This document shows, piece after piece, positions 19,928-22,029 of a stretch of 22,029 nt of DNA (position 1 is the stretch's first letter; every line of letters begins with the position of its first letter). The stretch lies in the NCBI GenBank assembly GCA_031288675.1, contig JAITQY010000087.1, positions 1-22,029 of the forward strand, read 5' to 3'. The notes under the pieces are model-generated. The model did no database searches, was not told the DNA's origin, and saw only the letters and a list, made by a program, of their open reading frames with translations. The stretch comes from Oscillospiraceae bacterium. Lineage in GTDB: Bacteria; Bacillota; Clostridia; Oscillospirales; Oscillospiraceae. The translations under genes were made by a program, and so were the position numbers.

Positions 19928-22029
19928 ATGATACGCGTTAAGCAGATATACTTTTTAATAGTTGCTTTAGGTTTATTAAGTTTTGCCGGTTGCGCAAATG
20001 AAAGCATATCTTCCGGCAGCAGCAGCGTAGATTTATCTGCCCAATATGCCGACGGAGCATATTACTCAGAAACGGTTTGTGATTTGTCTGATTATGGAGT
20101 TATTCTTATCTCCGATTTGTGGAACGATAAGATTTATTTTGTTTCTGATGATAGACTATATTTTTACAGCTTTGAAACAGAAGTGGTGTCGGCTATTGAT
20201 TATTCGGTACAGAGCGGTTTTCATATTGCCGCTATAAAAAGTAAGGATAATCGGTTATCTGTTGCCGAAGTCAATCAGAAATCTTTAGTTGTAAAAAGCA
20301 TTGATGAAAATGGAGGGGATATAAAAGAAATAGCAGCTTACGATAATCTTTATGATCCTGTGAATATCAAGATTGACAGCGAAAATAGAATATTCTTCAT
20401 ATCGAATAATAAACTTTATTTTATAAATGAAAACGGTGAACAATATGATATAAAAGTTGATTCACCGGTATATCAGCTAATAACTGACAGTACAGGAAAA
20501 GTCTGCGCTTTGATATGGAAAAATAACGCTTTTCACATTACAAGCGTTAATGCTGCACAGGGTCGTTTGGACGCTTCAATTGTAATGCCTGGCGTAAAGT
20601 TAAACTACGCCTGCTTTGACGGCGACAGCGCTATGGAAACGTACTTTTTAAGCGGAAGCGACCTTTACGGAGTAAACTTAACAAAGGGTGAGATATACAA
20701 TATTTTGGATTTCACGAAAGCTGATGTACCGGCTCAAAATATAAGTAGTGTTTTTTGCAGAACCGGAGATGTAATTTGCGTTGTAGTTTATCCGAGTTTT
20801 GGCAAATCGGAAATTGTGCGAATTGCTGATACCCCAAGGATATTGCAAAAAGAAAAAACAGTTCTTACGCTCGCGTTGTTCAGCGGATGGGACGGAGCGT
20901 TTATGATACACGTAGCGGAATTCAACCGAAGCAATCCGGATTACAGAATTGAGGTTGAGCGATACGACCAGACCGTTACGCATTATCAGTACGGATATGC
21001 CGACGATGATTCCGGAATACAGAGATTTATGCTTGACGTTACTGCCGGAAAGATACCGGATATTATTGACGTTTCGACCTTACCGGCGGAGAGATTAGCT
21101 CAAAAGGGGTTGTTTGAAGATTTGTATCCTATGATGGATGCAGACGCTGAAATAAACCGGTCGGTTATCTATCCGAGTATTCTGAAAGCTTTGGAAATAG
21201 ACGGTCAACTGTACACTACTATGAGTAAATTTCAATTACCGGCTTCATACGGAAGAAAGGAGCTTATTGGCTCAATAAAAGATTGGACAGTTGAAGAAGC
21301 TATCAATCTTGTAAAGAATAAGACCGTAAAGTATATTTACAACATTCCTGCTAAATATTTTCTTACAACAGATTTCTGCCCTACTTACGCTAATCAGTTT
21401 GTAAATTGGGAAAACGGCGATTGTACATTTGACAGTCCGGAGTTTATTTCATTGTTGAAAATGTTAAAGTATCTTCCGGCTGACTGGGACTATAGCGAAA
21501 ACACAAACGATTATCTGCTCAGCGGAATTGGATTGGCTAACCGTTCCTCGTTTATCTCCGAAGAAGACGCACCCGACATAGCAGAGCCGTTTTATGACGA
21601 ATATATTTTCAGGGAACTGCCGGGTACAGACTACGGACTTGGAATGATTTTTGACGATTCGCCTCAGTTGGCTATTTCCTCAGCTTGTAAAGACAAAACT
21701 GCCGCTTGGGAATTTGTACGCACAATGTTTTCAGAAAGTTATCAGGAGCAGAGTTCCGTTACGCTGTTTAGTACAAATATCCGGGTACAAACTAAAAGCA
21801 TAAATGACAGAATTGCCGCTCTGCAAGAAGCCGGCATAGATTCCGGGTACATTATGCCGCGTTTTGAAAAGATAATGAATGTCTTGGAGAATTCCCGTAA
21901 GATTTACCGTATTGACTATGCCCTTTACGACATTATCGTAGAAGAGGCGCTTGGGTATCTTGCCGGCGATAAGACGGCGGCGGAGATAGCGGCGGTGATT
22001 CAGTCCCGCGCAAGTCTATATGTGGCGGA
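19928..22029 (+). CDS. Large lipoprotein: beta-rich domain joined to extracellular solute-binding domain, 3' end outside window
   Basis: The frame is open from ATG at 19928 to the window edge (700 codons seen); AGGAGTG lies 7 bases upstream. The signal peptide ends in LLSFAGC with lipidated Cys22. Residues about 45-315 contain repeated short strand motifs (DKIYFVSDDRLYFYSF; NRIFFISNNKLYFINENG; DLYGVNLTKGEI), like a beta-propeller. From about residue 320 (KTVLTLALFSGWDGAFMIHVAEFNRSNPDY) the protein reads as an ABC-type family 1 solute-binding domain, with KIPDIIDVS, LAQKGLFEDLYP and a C-terminal helical lobe (CKDKTAAWEFVRTMFSESYQ). The segment TAAEIAAVIQSRASLYV near the edge is the usual C-terminal end, so only a few residues are probably missing. 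No transporter permease is seen. It may be a sugar- or peptide-binding surface protein. Confidence 0.85.
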   Translation, partial: MIRVKQIYFLIVALGLLSFAGCANESISSGSSSVDLSAQYADGAYYSETVCDLSDYGVILISDLWNDKIYFVSDDRLYFYSFETEVVSAIDYSVQSGFHIAAIKSKDNRLSVAEVNQKSLVVKSIDENGGDIKEIAAYDNLYDPVNIKIDSENRIFFISNNKLYFINENGEQYDIKVDSPVYQLITDSTGKVCALIWKNNAFHITSVNAAQGRLDASIVMPGVKLNYACFDGDSAMETYFLSGSDLYGVNLTKGEIYNILDFTKADVPAQNISSVFCRTGDVICVVVYPSFGKSEIVRIADTPRILQKEKTVLTLALFSGWDGAFMIHVAEFNRSNPDYRIEVERYDQTVTHYQYGYADDDSGIQRFMLDVTAGKIPDIIDVSTLPAERLAQKGLFEDLYPMMDADAEINRSVIYPSILKALEIDGQLYTTMSKFQLPASYGRKELIGSIKDWTVEEAINLVKNKTVKYIYNIPAKYFLTTDFCPTYANQFVNWENGDCTFDSPEFISLLKMLKYLPADWDYSENTNDYLLSGIGLANRSSFISEEDAPDIAEPFYDEYIFRELPGTDYGLGMIFDDSPQLAISSACKDKTAAWEFVRTMFSESYQEQSSVTLFSTNIRVQTKSINDRIAALQEAGIDSGYIMPRFEKIMNVLENSRKIYRIDYALYDIIVEEALGYLAGDKTAAEIAAVIQSRASLYVA

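Noticed and set aside
1..22029. CRISPR arrays, tRNA/rRNA genes, insertion sequences or phage attachment sites
   Set aside because: No regularly spaced repeats, tRNA cloverleaf, rRNA signature, transposase motif or flanking direct repeats were seen on reading both strands.

Overview
The window looks like a chromosomal segment of an anaerobic, probably spore-forming member of the Clostridia (Bacillota). The reasons are strong AGGAGG-type ribosome binding sites, consensus sigma-A promoters, a Clostridia-style rlmN-prpC-prkC-rsgA operon, two small CotF-like spore coat genes, a Bacillus-type PurF with propeptide and Fe-S cysteines, and Gram-positive lipoproteins. Most of the window has balanced to GC-leaning codon use. 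The last third (about 16.5-17.7 kb and 19.2-22 kb) is visibly more AT-rich. Family assignments come from reading motifs only; no database search was possible.

Left part (1-10.9 kb): two divergent operons share one 528-bp regulatory region (4253-4780). Leftward: a short-chain flavodoxin, a miniature DUF2325-like protein, a lipoprotein with two tandem C-terminal repeats, and a LolD/MacB-type ABC ATPase with an FtsX-type permease that runs off the window. Rightward: a NifH-like ATPase, two nitrogenase component-1-like subunits (much shorter than NifD/NifK), and a complete FecBCD/BtuFCD-type importer (lipoprotein binding protein, permease, ATPase). The shared region carries five copies of a 16-bp palindrome GTTAG-N6-(C/T)TAAC plus one weaker copy, all sitting on or beside sigma-A-like promoters. 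This reads as a repressor-controlled regulon. The likely logic is import of a siderophore-, heme- or corrinoid-like substrate, low-potential reduction by a group IV-type nitrogenase homologue with the flavodoxin as possible electron donor, and a second ABC system for export or envelope work. The substrate is unknown, and this is the best candidate for an undescribed system here. NifB, NifE and NifN homologues are absent from the window, so nitrogen fixation is not indicated.

Middle part (10.9-16.5 kb): a hairpin terminator separates the importer from two convergent small spore coat-like genes. A divergent consensus promoter then drives rlmN, a PP2C phosphatase (prpC), a PASTA Ser/Thr kinase (prkC) and rsgA. 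The rlmN start codon lies so close to the -10 box that the message is probably leaderless. The phosphatase may start at an unusual CTG.

Right part (16.5-22 kb): an AT-rich gene for a membrane-anchored protein of unknown function follows rsgA. A terminator hairpin separates it from convergent purF, which has its own perfect consensus promoter. Next come a stand-alone gene for a small secreted protein (own promoter and terminator) and a large lipoprotein that joins a beta-rich N-terminal half to an extracellular solute-binding domain, cut by the window end.
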